From positions 1 through 64,000 of the forward strand of contig LLCB01000178.1 of assembly GCA_001414345.1 (NCBI GenBank): a stretch of DNA of 64,000 nt, read 5' to 3'. This DNA is from Hymenoscyphus infarciens (Eukaryota; Ascomycota; Leotiomycetes; Helotiales; Helotiaceae). Below the pieces are notes generated by a model. It was not told the DNA's origin and ran no database searches. It saw only the letters and a list, made by a program, of their open reading frames with translations. This document shows positions 35,533-47,951 of the stretch, piece after piece. Each line of letters opens with the position of its first letter. Within the stretch, counting starts at the first letter, position 1. The translations under genes were made by a program, and so were the position numbers.

Positions 35533-37230
35533 CTAATACACACTCCCCTTCAAACTCTTATTTTGCTTCTCCGCCTTGACAATATCCTCCAAGCCATGCT
35601 TATCCTCAATTTCCGGTTCCGCTTCACTCCCCGCATCACTGCCTACATCAACCTGATCCCCCAACGCATCAGCCATAGCACTTCGTCTCATGCCACTCTG
35701 TTCCCTCTTCGAGTGTCCATTTCCATTTCCATTCGAAACTCTCTTTCCATTCGCTAATCGTTTTCGCGCATCTTCTTCAGCCGAGAATTCGGTATCGCTG
35801 CCCGCTTGACTGGTAAGTCCAGATGCGGAACCGCCGAAATCGCGGCCGCCTGAGCGAACGAGGAGATGATCGGATTTGAGCGCGGGAGAGATGAGTTGAT
35901 TACGCATTCGATCTTCAACGCTGATAAAAGAGGGTGTTCCATCTGGAGAACTGACCATATCATCCAAACTCCTTTGCACATCAACAGCTGGTGGTCCAGG
36001 GACTGAACGACCTCGAGGATCATCATCATCCTCGCTAGATGATTGCCAACGTCTCGCAGCCGGTCGTCGAGAAGCGAGAGTTTCCTTGGTTTTGATCTCA
36101 GTTCCCGTTGTAGCAGCGGCATCAAGTGGTCTCCCATTTAATTGCATAGCATGCATCGAATTCTCCTTCTTGAAGTAATGTTTCCCGTGATCGCAACCAT
36201 TTGGACAGCCTCCCCACTTCTTGCGGACAGGGACTGGGCTGGCTAATCCTTGCGTAGAGGCTGTTTCCAAGAGCTTTTTTTCCTTTTCCTTGTCCTTCTC
36301 GGAAAGTTGGGTGGTAGAGGAGGAAGAAGGGAGTTTTTCTTTAGCAGCTGCGGCCGCGAGACGCTCTCTCTTCAATTCGGACCAGGTGCGGAGGTTGTTC
36401 TCGAGGATGTATTTCCCGGAGTCTTCTTTCTTGCGCATGATGAGGAACTCGCAGTGGTTTACGTTTCGGAGGTCTTCGAAGTATTCTACGCTGAAATGGT
36501 ACCATTTCATGAGGAATACTCGGCTCATGAGGCCGTGAGTCACTAATTCGATAATTAGTTCATCATCCACCACTCTGGCGATTTGTTTTTGGGTTTGAGA
36601 AATTGGAACGTACCCAGAACGCAAACACTCGCACAATCCTCCTCACTAAATTGTCTCCAAAGACTCTCATTGAACCCACTAACACGATCATAAGCATCGG
36701 CAGCACTCTCTCCATCTGGAATTCTGTAAAAGAAATGACCGTAATCAGCTCTCTCCTGCCACATCCTCTCCATTTCCGCCGAACATGGTTGGAAGTTTCC
36801 AAAATCTTGCTCTCGTAGTCTGGGTTCCTCGTAGACTTTTATGGAGTGGCGGGGAAAGGGAGTGGGAGATGGCTCGTCGGAAGTGAGGGTGGAGAGGATT
36901 CCCTCTGTAGTTTCGCGAGTACGTCGATAGGGAGAGGTAAAGAAGTGAAGGGTATCGTCTGCTCTCAGCAAAGAGCGTAGTCGTCGTCCGGCATCGTAGG
37001 CTTGGGTCCAGCCTTCGGAGGTGAGTTTTACTCTGTGATCTGGGATCGTTTGGTGGATGTCTCGATTTTCTGGAGGATGGAGGGTCAGGCTTGTGTTTAA
37101 TTTAAAGGTACTCCAAAGTCAGAAGCCGTATTGCACAGCATCGGAGGCCATAATGGGCGCACAAAATTGACGTACTGTTGCCCTCTGACTGAGCATGTCT
37201 GATCAGGATGATCATGCGAGGTTTCCCCAT
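35533..37230 (-). CDS. DET1: histidine phosphatase (phosphoglycerate-mutase fold), DET1-like
   Basis: Three exons, 37230-37176, 37069-36614 and 36542-35533, with introns of 106 and 71 bp, give 506 aa. The junctions restore QSEGNKNRDIHQTIPDH and VCVLVTHGLMSR. The catalytic RHA motif of the histidine phosphatase superfamily (Arg11-His12) opens the protein (IILIRHAQSEGN). The second catalytic His (about residue 173) is in VTHGLMSRVF. TSPYRRTRET and EEPRLREQDFGNF are further family blocks. The catalytic domain covers about residues 1-230. The remaining ~270 residues are polar and disordered, with a Cys/His cluster in GGCPNGCDHGKHYF and acidic runs. The yeast relative Det1 is a broad-range acid phosphatase linked to sterol transport. 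The gene is transcribed away from the DUF1168 gene. Confidence 0.88.
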
Positions 37231-37904
37231 GGTGGCGCTATTCCGAGTCGTTCAACGCTAGATGGGGTTGTATATGTAATTTGATAGTGACAGTTGAGCT
37301 GAACTTGAATATAAATAACGAACGAAGGAAGAGTTCAGAAGAATATAGAAGTTTGTGTAGGCTTCGCTCTAGCTCCACTCGGATGGGAGGATGGAATGAT
37401 GGGACTGTTTCAAAGAAGAGACGAGCGCGCCCCCTCAAGGTTCTTTTTCTCCGATAAGGCGCGATATCGCTTGTGATTCACAGCAGCGTTCCAATTGGTA
37501 ACGAATGACAGGGGCACAATTACTTATCAATGTTAATTGGAGAAAGTAAAGCTTCATCAGATGAACCCTTGCTTGTCAACACAACGCCATACTTATACCT
37601 CACACCCAACCATCTAACAAGTACCTAATACACCCCGCTATTGACTCAATCCTCTCAATAGTAAATACAGTCAACTTCCAACTCCATCAACTCTGTACGT
37701 TGTACCATAGCATATCTCCCTGCGGCGCATCGCCTTACGAGGACCAGGCCAAGAACGAGCCAGTATCAAGTCTGAACCACAACCCGCCTCACCTCCCACC
37801 CACCAACACAGCATTACACACACCATCTGATAACGACCTCCAACCTCCATCCATCCATCCGGCGCAAGCCAACCACTCACCAAAACCCATCAAACAACAC
37901 CAAA
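37231..37904. promoter_or_regulatory. divergent promoter region between DET1-like and DUF1168 genes
   Basis: These 674 bp separate the two opposite start codons. The last 150 bp before 37905 are C/A-rich and pyrimidine-patterned, typical of a fungal 5' leader. No specific site was recognised. Confidence 0.45.
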
Positions 37905-38489
37905 ATGTCCGAACCAATCCCCGAATCCATCCCCACATCCCAAGACCCTCGCTCCAAACGTCCCCTCAAAAAGTCCCGCGCCTCCCAAACCCCCACCTCA
38001 GAAACCGCCTCCTTGATCCAATCCCTCTTCCAAAAACCCGATCAAGAAATCCACATCCCCTCCTCCACCTCCCTCCAAAAATCCAGCAATGGCCAACCCC
38101 CCGAAATCGTAGCCAACGTCCAAGGTTCTTCCGCCGGTGCGGGCTCCGGCGAATTCCACGTCTACAAAGCGTCAAGGAGAAGGGAATATGAAAGATTACG
38201 AGCAATGGATGAGGAGGTTAAAAATGAAGACCAGGGAGCGGCGTGGGAGAAGGAGAAGAGGGAACGGGAGGAGCGGGATAAGGAGAAGACGAGGAGGAAT
38301 CGGGAGAAGAGGGAGAAGTTGAAGAGGAAGAAGCAGGGTAAAGGAGCGGATAGCACAGAAAAACCGGCAAGTGGTGGTGGGGGAGAAATCAAGGCCAGGG
38401 CGAATGTGACGGCCGATGAGGGGGGGAGTAAGGAGGAGGCGATGGGTGAGGTTCAGCAGGTGGGGGTTATTATTCATGATGATGATTGA
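37905..38489 (+). CDS. DUF1168 / PRKRIP1-like nuclear protein
   Basis: Single exon, 194 aa, starting MSEPIPESIPTSQDPRSKRP. The family signature is EFHVYKASRRREYERLRAMD at about residues 84-103. It is followed by a long highly charged helix of Lys, Arg and Glu (about 105-150) likely to form a single alpha-helix or coiled coil, then a Gly/Ala-rich low-complexity tail. The animal relative PRKRIP1 binds double-stranded RNA and is found in catalytic spliceosomes bridging U2 and the NTC-related factors. A splicing role here is inferred from that. The gene is short but complete for the family. Confidence 0.88.
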   Translation: MSEPIPESIPTSQDPRSKRPLKKSRASQTPTSETASLIQSLFQKPDQEIHIPSSTSLQKSSNGQPPEIVANVQGSSAGAGSGEFHVYKASRRREYERLRAMDEEVKNEDQGAAWEKEKREREERDKEKTRRNREKREKLKRKKQGKGADSTEKPASGGGGEIKARANVTADEGGSKEEAMGEVQQVGVIIHDDD

Positions 38490-38737
38490 GTTAACTTTTC
38501 ATCTCGTTATCTGGTCTCGGGTACGAGAAACGGAGCGCGAGGGATTTTTCGTGGGAAAAGACCGAAAGAAAAAGGCTCCTGAGGAGCCTCACTACGGAAG
38601 TATCACGCTCGGCCTCATGACAGTCAAGGTTTTTTGGCATCAAATCGCGCATACATTTTCCCGAGCTTCTATACTATGGTACAGGGTATGCGCGCCGAAA
38701 TCATTGCTTGTAATTAGTACACTAACAGCAAAGACGT

Positions 38738-40623
38738 CTACTCCTCCCCACCACCACCGCCTCCACCCTGTCTCGCAGCCTTTGCGCTGCAAATATCGTC
38801 TACTCGCAAAAGTAGGCAGGCCGACTGTAGGATAGATTAGTAAAAACATAATAAAAAGAAGAAATTTCAAATCACATACCTCAATAGCAGTCTTGATGCT
38901 CTGTAACTTGACAGCTTCTGGCTCCCAAACACCATATTCCTTCATGTCAACAAGTTTGCCGACATCTCCATCAATACCCCATGAACTTCCCCCCTCAGCA
39001 TGCTTGGCACGTAATTCCGTCAATACTCTGACTGGACTGTTACCAGCATTTTGAATCAATGTCCGGGGAATGACTTCCATGGCCTCAGCGACGGCCTTGT
39101 ATGGCCATTGTTGAACACCTTCAATGCTTTTGGCGAGTTGACCTAATCTGACGGCAACGGCCATTTCTGTTGCACCACCACCTGGTGATAATCTGGGGTG
39201 GAACATGACATTTCGGGCAACGGCCATAGCATCAGCCAAGTTTCGGTCAATCTCGTTCAAGATATCCTTGGAAGGTCCTCGAAGCAGAATGGTGCATGCT
39301 TTTGGGTTTTTGCACTTGGTGAGGAAGGTAAAGTATTCATCACCAATCTTCTCGATCTCAAAGAGACCACAGTCGGTTCCAACATCCGATTCCTGCAAAT
39401 CGTCTACTCGGTTGACAACTGTTGCTCCTGTAGCACGTGCTATTCTGTTGTTGTCTGTTTTACGGACACGACGGAGAGCTGTGACATTGCCCTTCATCAA
39501 GTAATGCTGTGCGAGATCTTGTTCTGTTAGCATTTTGGTAGTAAATAGGAACAATATAGCTTACCAGAAACACCCTTCTCAGTGATAACCAAATCTGGCT
39601 TGAGAGCAAGAATGGCATCACACATGATTTTGACCTGTTCCTCCTCAATTTGCAAAATCTTGTTCCAGTCCTCCTCTTTGCTGATTTCGATGTTGGTTTG
39701 AGACTCTCCCTTCTTGTATTCCAGCGTGCAATCCAACAAGACAATTCTTGGGTTTTCTATCCGTCTTCTCATCTTGGGGTGGGTGATATCCTTGTTGAGC
39801 ATAACACCGTCCAAAACTCTGCTGTCCTCAATCTCTCCGCCTGGAACCTTCTCAACACGAGCATAACGCTTGATATCCACTTCCATCTTTCCGCCACCGA
39901 CTTCGTGTGTTACTGTTCGTACAGCCTTGAGTGCCAGATTGCACATGAGTTCTGACCATCTCGAGACGAACTTGGTTCCGATGGAGGAAGAGATGAGTTG
40001 GTACATGGCTTTGTCGTCGTCGATGTCGACTGGGAGAGAAATTTCATCGATAATCTCGAGGGCGTCTTTGAGGGCTGCTTTGAAAGCGGATATAATCACA
40101 ACAGGGTGGATATTTCGCTCGAGTTGTGGGAGTGCCTGAGCAAGAATTTCACCAGCTACAAAAGTTTAGCTATGATTCAGACCTCGATTCCGTATTTCCC
40201 TACCAAGAATGATAACAGTCGTCGTTCCATCTCCAACCTCTTCATCTTGTGTTCTGCTAAGCTCGATCATGCTCTTTGCCGCTGGATGTGACACTTCGAT
40301 TTCTCGTAGAATGGCATGCCCATCGTTTGTCAAGACGATACCTCCCATAGGATCCAACAGCATCTTCAACATAGCCTTTGGACCTAAACATGATCGAATG
40401 ATATCTGCGACGCTGGTATGTATAAGCTCTATGCCACAAGCTCTCGGGATGCTTCGAATTCTTACGTCTTGGCTGCTGTGATGTTCGATAACTGGGCTTT
40501 TCGTCCAGTTTGTCTATCACCCGCCTGGGTATCTGGGAAAGTTTGTTAGTAAAGAGCTACTCGTGGGGTTGTTTGGAGCTCAAAGATTTGTAACTTACTC
40601 ATAACCAGCACCGGAGCCTGCAT
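38738..40623 (-). CDS. CCT3: chaperonin CCT/TRiC gamma subunit
   Basis: Six exons: 40623-40599, 40532-40466, 40412-40204, 40155-39565, 39517-38880 and 38824-38738. Introns are 66, 53, 48, 47 and 55 bp, and the product is 538 aa. Every junction keeps frame and restores family sequence: MNTQAGDRQTGRKAQL, ITAAKTVADIIRSCLGP, TTVIILAGEILAQ and EKGVSDLAQHYLMKG. The ATP-binding signature of group II chaperonins is visible in LLDPMGGIVLTNDGHAI, DEEVGDGTTTV and GGGATEMAVAVRL. The C-terminus ends in a Gly-rich tail before GEE, typical of CCT subunits, which point their tails into the folding chamber. CCT folds actin and tubulin in the cytosol. Length equals the family norm. The identity as gamma rather than another subunit rests on the overall pattern of the apical domain and the N-terminus MQAPVLVMNT. 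Confidence 0.95.
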
Positions 40624-40945
40624 CTTGAGATAGGTATAAGTGACAGGAGACGGGTATTTAGATGTCGTCGGGTGGGATGCGAAGATGGGAGGTGTTATGC
40701 GGACTGAAGTTGAGAGGGGTATGAGCTCTCTTGGAGTTGTTCGCGTTGAGAGTTTCGCGCCTTGGGATAATTTTTGTGCACGGACTATTTTTGCAGGTGC
40801 CTGCTGGAAAGACTGAGGAGTCGAAATTTCACAACTAGGAAAGAAGTAGTAAATGATTATTATTTATTTTATTCATGATAAAATATGGTATAATAATTCT
40901 ACACTATGTATTACAATAATCTCGGCGCCCGCACCAGAAAATCTA

Positions 40946-42057
40946 TCATATCAGAGATTCTTTCTCTCCCCCTCCCTCTTTGCGTCCAACAAATGTGTTC
41001 ATCCCACTATCTATCCCACTCAACTTCCTCAAAATAGTCTGAACGCCTACTGGCATCACATTCATCCAATCGACCCATCTAGCGTAGAGTGGCAGTGACA
41101 CTTCCGCGCTAGTACCTGCGTCGATAGCAGCAATAATTTCCTTGGCAACATCGACTGGCTCTAATTCTGGCGCAAAGAAACCACTGGGGGTCTTGACTCC
41201 GTTGAAAAGAGGTGTAGTTAATTGGCCAGGCGTGACCAAAACAGTCTTGATATCAGGTGTAGATTTGAGCTCTGCTACCAAGGATCGGTGCATAGCTGTG
41301 ATACCTGCTTTTGAAGCTGCATAGTCGCTGAGGCGTGCAGCACCCAACTTGCCAATGACACTTGAAACAGTGACAATTGTACCATGGCCAGCGCTGACCA
41401 TACTTGGGAGGAAAGTCTTGAGGGTATAAAAGTGGGATAGAAGGTTAACGCGGAAATTGTTGTCAATTTCGTCGAGGGATAGGTCGAGGAGAGGCTTGCC
41501 GCTTACAACTGCTGCATTGTTGATGAGAATTGTTGGCGTACCAAGCTATTTATTGTGTTAGTTTATGCAGAACAAAGTCGGAGAAGGGTACTAACATCTC
41601 TTTCAATCTCAATTGCCGCCTTTGCAACCTGCTTCTTGTCTCCAACATCGCATTTATATACGTAGACGCCTCGCGATTCTCCGGATTCCAACTCTTTGAC
41701 ATCCAAAACTGCCACAGAAGCTCCACGCATTCCATACACCTCTGCAATCAGCAGTCCCAGCCCACTTGCGCCTCCAGTCACCACAATGACCTCTTCTGAA
41801 AAATCAACCTTGCGTGGTTTCGAGTAGGCGATCTGTTTATTCAGGACGTTAACGAAGAACAGGGCCGTTAATAAAGAGGCATATCCGATCGCAATCTGAA
41901 TTGCTGGATGCTGCCATCGCATAGCTTGCGCTCGCATACAAAGTGGAAGCATCCATGCTACGAAAGGGTGTAAGAAGGTAACGTTGAGGACTTTGAGGAA
42001 AAGGTCGACGGAGAGGGGCTTGGCCCAGGATAGCTCTCCTCGAGGTTGGTGAGACAT
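40946..42057 (-). CDS. membrane-anchored short-chain dehydrogenase/reductase (SDR16C/RDH-type)
   Basis: Two exons, 42057-41596 and 41545-40946, with a 50-bp intron, give 353 aa. The N-terminal 75 residues are hydrophobic in two stretches (LKVLNVTFLHPFVAWMLPLC and IQIAIGYASLLTALFFVNVL), pointing to membrane anchoring, probably in the endoplasmic reticulum or lipid droplets. The Rossmann nucleotide-binding motif TGGASGLG lies at residues 94-101. NNAA begins at 163, the catalytic Ser is in TVSS (about 215) and the YxxxK pair is Tyr229/Lys233 in DYAASKAG. Asp-Val after the second strand (VLDVKE) suggests NAD preference. The layout matches fungal relatives of epidermal retinol dehydrogenase 2. The natural substrate is unknown. 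The stop lies 323 bp from the CCT3 start on the same strand. Confidence 0.9.
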
Positions 42058-42536
42058 GGTGGAAAGTGTTGAAGGTATTTATTGAAAAGAGAGGAAATTG
42101 GAAATATAATTTTTGAAAGACGATGGTGAGAAAAGAAGGAAGAGGGCAAGCTGTCATGTAGCCGGCAACATTTTCAAGATATGAGACGACTTTTCGAGAC
42201 GAGGGGGCCGAGGAGTGCAGGAGCAGGAGGAGTTGTTTGTTTCAAGAATCCCATCACAGCGCCAGCAAGGCCGCCAATCATGAGCGCGCGTGAGGTCTGT
42301 GCCATGGTAGCCTTGCAGCCGAGCTAGATTTCGGAACATAGAGCCGAAGCTTTCCCGAGTACTAGTATATCTTCAAAATCCAACAACACTGTCTTCATAC
42401 TTCTCAATTACTAGCCATTTATCAAAAGGGATCTTCGTTCAGCTAAGCTATTCTTTTGAACAGTGGACTATCTGTTGGTAGCTTGCTCTGCTGATGTCCG
42501 TGGTCTGGAGTATCTAATTATCAGGTCTAGCCCGTC
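42058..42536. other. SDR promoter region, no gene seen
   Basis: Normal composition up to about 42500. This interval probably holds the promoter and 5' UTR of the SDR gene. No open frame of note. Confidence 0.45.
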
Positions 42537-42538
42537 TA

Positions 42539-44212
42539 GAATAGGTCTATACAACGAATAAAAGCTACGAATATATTTAGAATATTTACGATTTTCTACG
42601 GATAAATTACCCTTTGAATTATTTAAGAATAAGGAGAGTTTAGGGTATAAATAGCAGTTGTTTATTTATAAATATTCTATATTCTCTACTCTTTTAATAT
42701 AGTTTCTTATTTATCTAAATATATATAAAAATCTCTGAAATTATCTGCTTTAGTTGCTTTCGTCGTCTCGATTAGGCTACGCTAAGGCGTTTCTAGGCTA
42801 AAAAGTAGATAAATTATTAAATAAGGTAAAAAGAGTAGAGCCTTTCGACTCTTTTAACGTCGAAACCTTAGTTAAAACCTTAGCTTAAAGGTTACGTATA
42901 TAATGCTTTAGAAAGTAGAGTATTATATAATACTCTTTAATATGAGAAACGCTATTCTATAACCAACGCTAGCATGGGTACTATGCTAGCGTATAAAATT
43001 AGCGAAATTTTAATATATTTACTTTTACTAGAAAATAATCGCTACTACCTTTCTAAAAAGAAGTAGTTCTATCTAAAAAAGAGGTATAAATAGAGTAAAT
43101 AAAGCTTGTAATAATAACAAATTAATAAACTACGTCTACTCTTTCCTAGTATACTCTCTTACTACTTTTCGTAAAAGGTTATACTAAAGTCTCTAGTAAT
43201 CTACTTATTAACTTCCGCCTATACCTCTACCTTTTCTAGTATCTGATTTAACTACGTTCTATTAACTAGCGTACTATAATTTAGAGTTATTATCAGGAGT
43301 AGTAGAATTGAAGGCGTTAACTTAAGAGGTTATATTAATATTAAAGTATTAGTATTAGATCGAGCGTCTATGAATAGGTATATCTAGCTACTAATTTATA
43401 AGCGATCTACTATTCACGTTAAATAGGTAAAAGGCTTGAATTCATTTACTTTATTATATAAATCAGGAGTACTTAATCTTGACAGATAGATGTAAAAGAG
43501 TGTCTCTTCTACTAGAGGGTCTAGAGAGCTAGCTCTCTAGTAAAAAGACAAGTGCCTTATACTATTACTATTAGAATATATTTAGAAGTTAGGCGATACT
43601 CTAAAGAGGCAAAACTAAGGTTATTCCTACTTTTTAAAGAAGTCGATATTTTTATTAGTTTAACTAGTTCAACTAGTTAAGTATATATTTAAGATAAAAG
43701 TAACTATTTAAGTTATATCTATAGTTTCTAGAGTATTAGTAATTAGAAATATAATAATATATATATACGATATAAAAGGGTTTTAGAATACTTCTAGAGT
43801 AAATAGGAGAATAAGAGAGTAAATCACGTAGTAGCGTGCTTAGTAGGCTAGAGACCTCTACTAGCGTTAGCTATAGAATAGCGTAACTCTTTAATATAAC
43901 ACTCTATTTTATATAATATAAGTGATAAAGAGTAGAGACGATAGTAATCTATTAATAATAATCAGAAGTAAGTGAATTTATAGTTTAGTTATATTTAAAT
44001 ATATATATAAAAAGAGAGTAAAATTTAACTTATATAAACCCTCTATACTAAGACCTAGAGGGCGGATATTAAGCTTAATAAATAGAAACTATTTGTAATA
44101 TATTCATTTAAGCTCTTATTGCTCGAATAATTGCTTAAATACTATATATTTATTTAATATTTATAATAAATAATTAATATTTTATTCATCTATTCGTTGT
44201 GCAGACCTAGTC
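42539..44212. mobile_element. RIP-dead DNA transposon of Fot1/pogo or Tc1/mariner size
   Basis: The ends form an inverted repeat of about 22 bp. The left end is GAATAGGTCTATACAACGAA, and the reverse complement of the right end is GACTAGGTCTGCACAACGAA. All differences are C/T, G/A or C/A. A TA dinucleotide lies outside each end (42537-42538 and 44213-44214), the target duplication of this superfamily. The 1674-bp body is strongly AT-rich with no transposase frame left. Size and TA duplication suggest a Tc1/mariner or pogo/Fot1 element, and class within that group cannot be settled. The body contains a short palindrome around 42970 (GCTAGCATGGGTACTATGCTAGC, 23 bp counting both arms). Confidence 0.7.
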
Positions 44213-44214
44213 TA

Positions 44215-45329
44215 GGAGACTCAGATGAATCGATGAATCAAGCCTAGTAGCCTAGGGTAACTAGAAGGGGTGAATTTTGTTTATCCAAAGTTCTCTCGTA
44301 AGAGTTGTGTTTCAATTCAATTGTTTCAACCTTCTTGTACAATTTTGTCAATTCAGCAAGGGACTGGTGCTCGTGATCCCGAGACTAAGGAAGAGGAAAG
44401 CTCGGTGCGCCTGAGTTAGTTATGGGTTAGAAAATGACCTCCGTCCCTTACCAAGTATAGTATGAAGGGTTCACAAGAATCATTTCGTATTTGCGAAACC
44501 AAGGAGTGCACCTTTACATCCTTATGTTCTTGAGCTCTGCATGGCGTCGCGCCACCTATTTAGATTCCCGTCTTTGAAGTCCTCCCCCGAAGCGTTATTT
44601 GAGGCTGTGCTTCATTTGTGTCACCACCCCCATTCTTTCTACGGGTACTTACTCTACTTTCTTCTTTCTTCTTCTCTTTTCTCGATATGCAGCAGCTACG
44701 GTATTTGATATTGATAATGCGAACCTTGCGAGCCTGAAAACTTTCGCGAGACTGTCATCGATGAAACAGGATGGTTAGGAGAGCCAGGAACTGGCTTGTC
44801 CTCCTGTCTGCGGTTCAACTGCTTTTTGGCATGTTCTGTTTTCTAACCACTCCAAAGTCGGTTCCTCTATCGCGAGTTTCTAGAAAGGCGCGGAGAATAC
44901 AATTTTTCGTCTGGTCGAAAAAAGTGATGCTATGTTTCAGCATACACCTAAGCAATATCTATTAAATAACGTTATAATAGATCTTTAAATTTATCGAATG
45001 AATTGTTTGAAGAGGTTTAGAAGATTCGGAACTCACTCGTCTCATTTGCCTAGACCTTCTCAGGCAATTATTTTAATTTTCCTAAGGATTTGAAATGATA
45101 CTATTGATCAGATGTCCAGCGAATGTTCGATGAGCTATATTATGAACTCTTGCTACCTCGTAGAAGAAAGTCCACAAACGATTCTCAGGAATCTTAGAGG
45201 TTCATTATAGATCTGAGTTGATTTTAAATTGAGTTTAGCGAATTGTTGTGATTTAGCTTTTCCTTCTATTCAATCCAACGACACCCTCTATAACACAATC
45301 AAACTGAAATCAGCCGGTGGTGGCCATAT
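44215..45329. other. intergenic, no gene seen
   Basis: A small frame at 44771 begins with a hydrophobic run (MVRRARNWLVLLSAVQLLFG) but ends after 64 codons and has no partner exon. Otherwise nothing recognisable. Confidence 0.4.
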
Positions 45330-46812
45330 CGCGAACCAAGAAACTGTACCTCAATCACGGGATTAATTATTTTCCCCAGAATATGACGGTACTCGATACA
45401 GTCTCAAATATATCAGGGGCCATATATAATACCTGGGGCCAAGCAGCGCCAACACTTTTGACAGCTCCCTCGGAACCCTCACAGTTAATGATCTAGTTTC
45501 TATTGGGGTTCTACAATTGCAAAGTTCGAGACAACTGAGATCTCTCAAGTTATCAAAGTTAAAACTTGCAAAAGATATATTTCTGGACAATAAATTTCTT
45601 GTGCTGTGTTCTTTGAGAAATACCAGCAGGATTTCTCTAGGAAATTTGGTTATTAGCTATGAGTTTCAATCGCCACTTGGACTTTGCTAATGGTTTCCAG
45701 CTGGAGCGTGAACCCCGCGCCCATCATCGATCTACCGGCCCTCGAAAGAGTCGACGGCTATTTATATTTTAATATTTCAATGAGGAGCTTGCAGAAAGAG
45801 AATTCCACACATATTTACTCTCAATCTCTATTGGTTTGTATGCCACCTTTCCTTCTTTAGTGTACTGTCAAAATCTCTTGTTATTCGGCAGTATTCAAAT
45901 GTGAATTCATCTTCCCAGAAATATACCTGCGCAATTGCTCACGTTGTTTTCGAATTAGACTTTCCCTCCCGAAACTATCATGTATTGGTTGCAACAAGGA
46001 TGGCAATGCTGAAACTGGTTTCTCGGTGGAGAATATTGGCAGCAGCTTGCTGCCCACCGACCTCCCAAACCTAAGCGAGAGCTCTTCTATTACCTTAGCT
46101 GAAAACATCCACAGGTACATATTTCTTCCCTCTCAGACACATTTAACTGACCCAATTGGCTGCCCGTGTCTCATTCCTCGTTCTAAGAACCGTTGCGAGT
46201 CAATTTGAAATAAACAGCACCAGGAATCAATCGTTAGATATCGACCTTCCAGCCTGGACGCACGCGAGCCAACTTTCCTTACGAGGAAATATCACAAGGT
46301 TCTCCCGTTCCTTCGAAACCCTGCAATTGCGATTTCTGATGTTTAGGTAGGGTCAATTTACCGTCACTCCAATCTTTCACAACCATAAACATCCAAAGCA
46401 ATAATTCAAAAATAGATTGCACATCACCAACCACAGCATACGAGCGATTCCACAACACGACATGCAACCCCAAAATCCATTCGGGCTTCTACTGTGGAGT
46501 CTTTCCGATCGGTAGAACGCCAAGAAATTCCGAGAAAAAAGGATCTCTTTGAGAGTTGGACTTGGACTCGGACTTCCTGCTGCTCTACTTATTTTGGGCT
46601 ATTTCTACCAGAGGTGGAACAAGATTCGAAGGCGACCTCGAGGAGGTGCGAATAGTGATTCTCCTATTCAAGTGGGAGATCATGAGTTGAGGACTGGGCG
46701 GCCGGGGAGTTTGAGGAGCGGGAGGAGTATTAAGACTGTGTTGCCGCCTTATGACAGGGGTCAGGCTCCTCCCGAGTATAGTATTGGCACGAGCGTTGCT
46801 GGTAGTGGATGA
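45330..46812 (+). pseudogene. Ecm33/receptor-L-domain-like surface protein, broken
   Basis: Fragments of one protein occur in order on the plus strand but in changing frames. NCTSITGLIIFP lies near 45345 and MTVLDTVSNISGAIYNTWG near 45383. The Leu-rich L-domain run GTLTVNDLVSIGVLQLQ appears near 45475. GSSLLPTDLPNLSESSSITL is at about 46040 and LDIDLPAWTHASQLSLRGN at about 46225. The Cys-containing part NNSKIDCTSPTTAY is near 46405, and a final open frame (46549-46812) holds a membrane segment, VGLGLGLPAALLILGYF, followed by a basic stop-transfer and a tail ending PPYDRGQAPPEYS. This is the order of fungal Ecm33/Sps2-like wall proteins with a transmembrane tail. Some gaps may be short introns (a GTACATAT donor follows the 46040 fragment), but shifts near 45365 and 45450 have no splice sites. 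I favour a pseudogene. Confidence 0.6.
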
Positions 46813-47951
46813 TGATTATTGTTTTTACGGTAGTTTGGAAGCTTGTATTCGTGTTTTGATTTGTTCTCTTTCAAAATGCCCTTGGTTTATTTTCCTCGCT
46901 TAAATTTCTCCACACCTTTCCAAGCGGGAAACGGAAGACGTTTGATTCTCAACACAAATGCAGTTGGTTGGCTGATCATATCCTCATCTGCTAGATCTGC
47001 CGATGGTCGAAGAAGTCCATGGAACGGATAGCTACATTCCCATATATCATTCCCCAACAACGTCTCGATGTTCAGAAAACCCCTCAAATATGACATCGAG
47101 AGAGAAAGAATCCCGGTAACTTCCGCAGAAGAGAGGGGAAACCGAAAGGCTCGTTTGCCAAGAGTCAATTCCTTTTTCGATTCGATTCGACTCGGCTCGG
47201 GAACTTGCATACGGCATGCAATCGATCGAGAAGGACGGCTTTGGGTGTTAAGAGGCTTTCCGTACCTCCCACCTGATGAGCTATTTTCTGTAGATTTCCG
47301 TGGGATGTCTTGTGAGCCTGTGATTGCTGAAAATACTTTCTTGCCATCTCATGGATAGAGGGACCGGTTGTATTATGAAGATATTGCGTTATAAGAAGTC
47401 GCAGTTGACAAGCTTCCTTCTTAATCTCGATGCTATTAAGTCTCGTCCAACTGAACTGTACTGGGGAATCTAACACCAAACGGCGATTTGTGGAAATTCA
47501 TAAATTCAATACTGGCCCGGCGGGAATGTGCTTTAACGCAGGTCTCCGAATTATCGAACTCTCGAGAGCGAAGTGGGAAAAGAGATGACGTGACCTCAAA
47601 AAACGAAGAATTCATTGGAAAGAACCTCCTGGGCATATAATGGTGGTGGGGGAGTGGTTTCATCAAGATGAGACGAGAGAGGGCGACCGATACAATTGTC
47701 TAGAAGAGCAAACGGAGAAGTCAAGCAAACAGCGGGTGTGCAGACCGCTACAGCCTTTGACGGCGCGAGGAACTAAATGGGAAGGAAGGAAACAGTCACT
47801 TCAAAAACATAAAGAAGGGTGCTCATCTCCTTGGGTTTTTCCTCAGCACGGTCTACAAACCATCGAGTCCAAACTTCAAGCTTCACAATCAAAACCATCA
47901 AAACATCAACCCAACTCTTCTTCCCAACAAAACCCTCCCCCACCATTCAAA
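46813..47951. other. intergenic, no gene seen; leader of the SMP gene at its end
   Basis: Frames of about 100 codons on both strands overlap and resemble nothing known. The C/A-rich stretch 47860-47951 is the likely 5' UTR of the next gene. Confidence 0.4.

Noticed and set aside
44771..44965. Signal-peptide-like frame MVRRARNWLVLLSAVQ as start of the Ecm33-like gene
   Set aside because: It ends after 64 codons, is about 570 bp from the first L-domain fragment, and no splice sites connect them.
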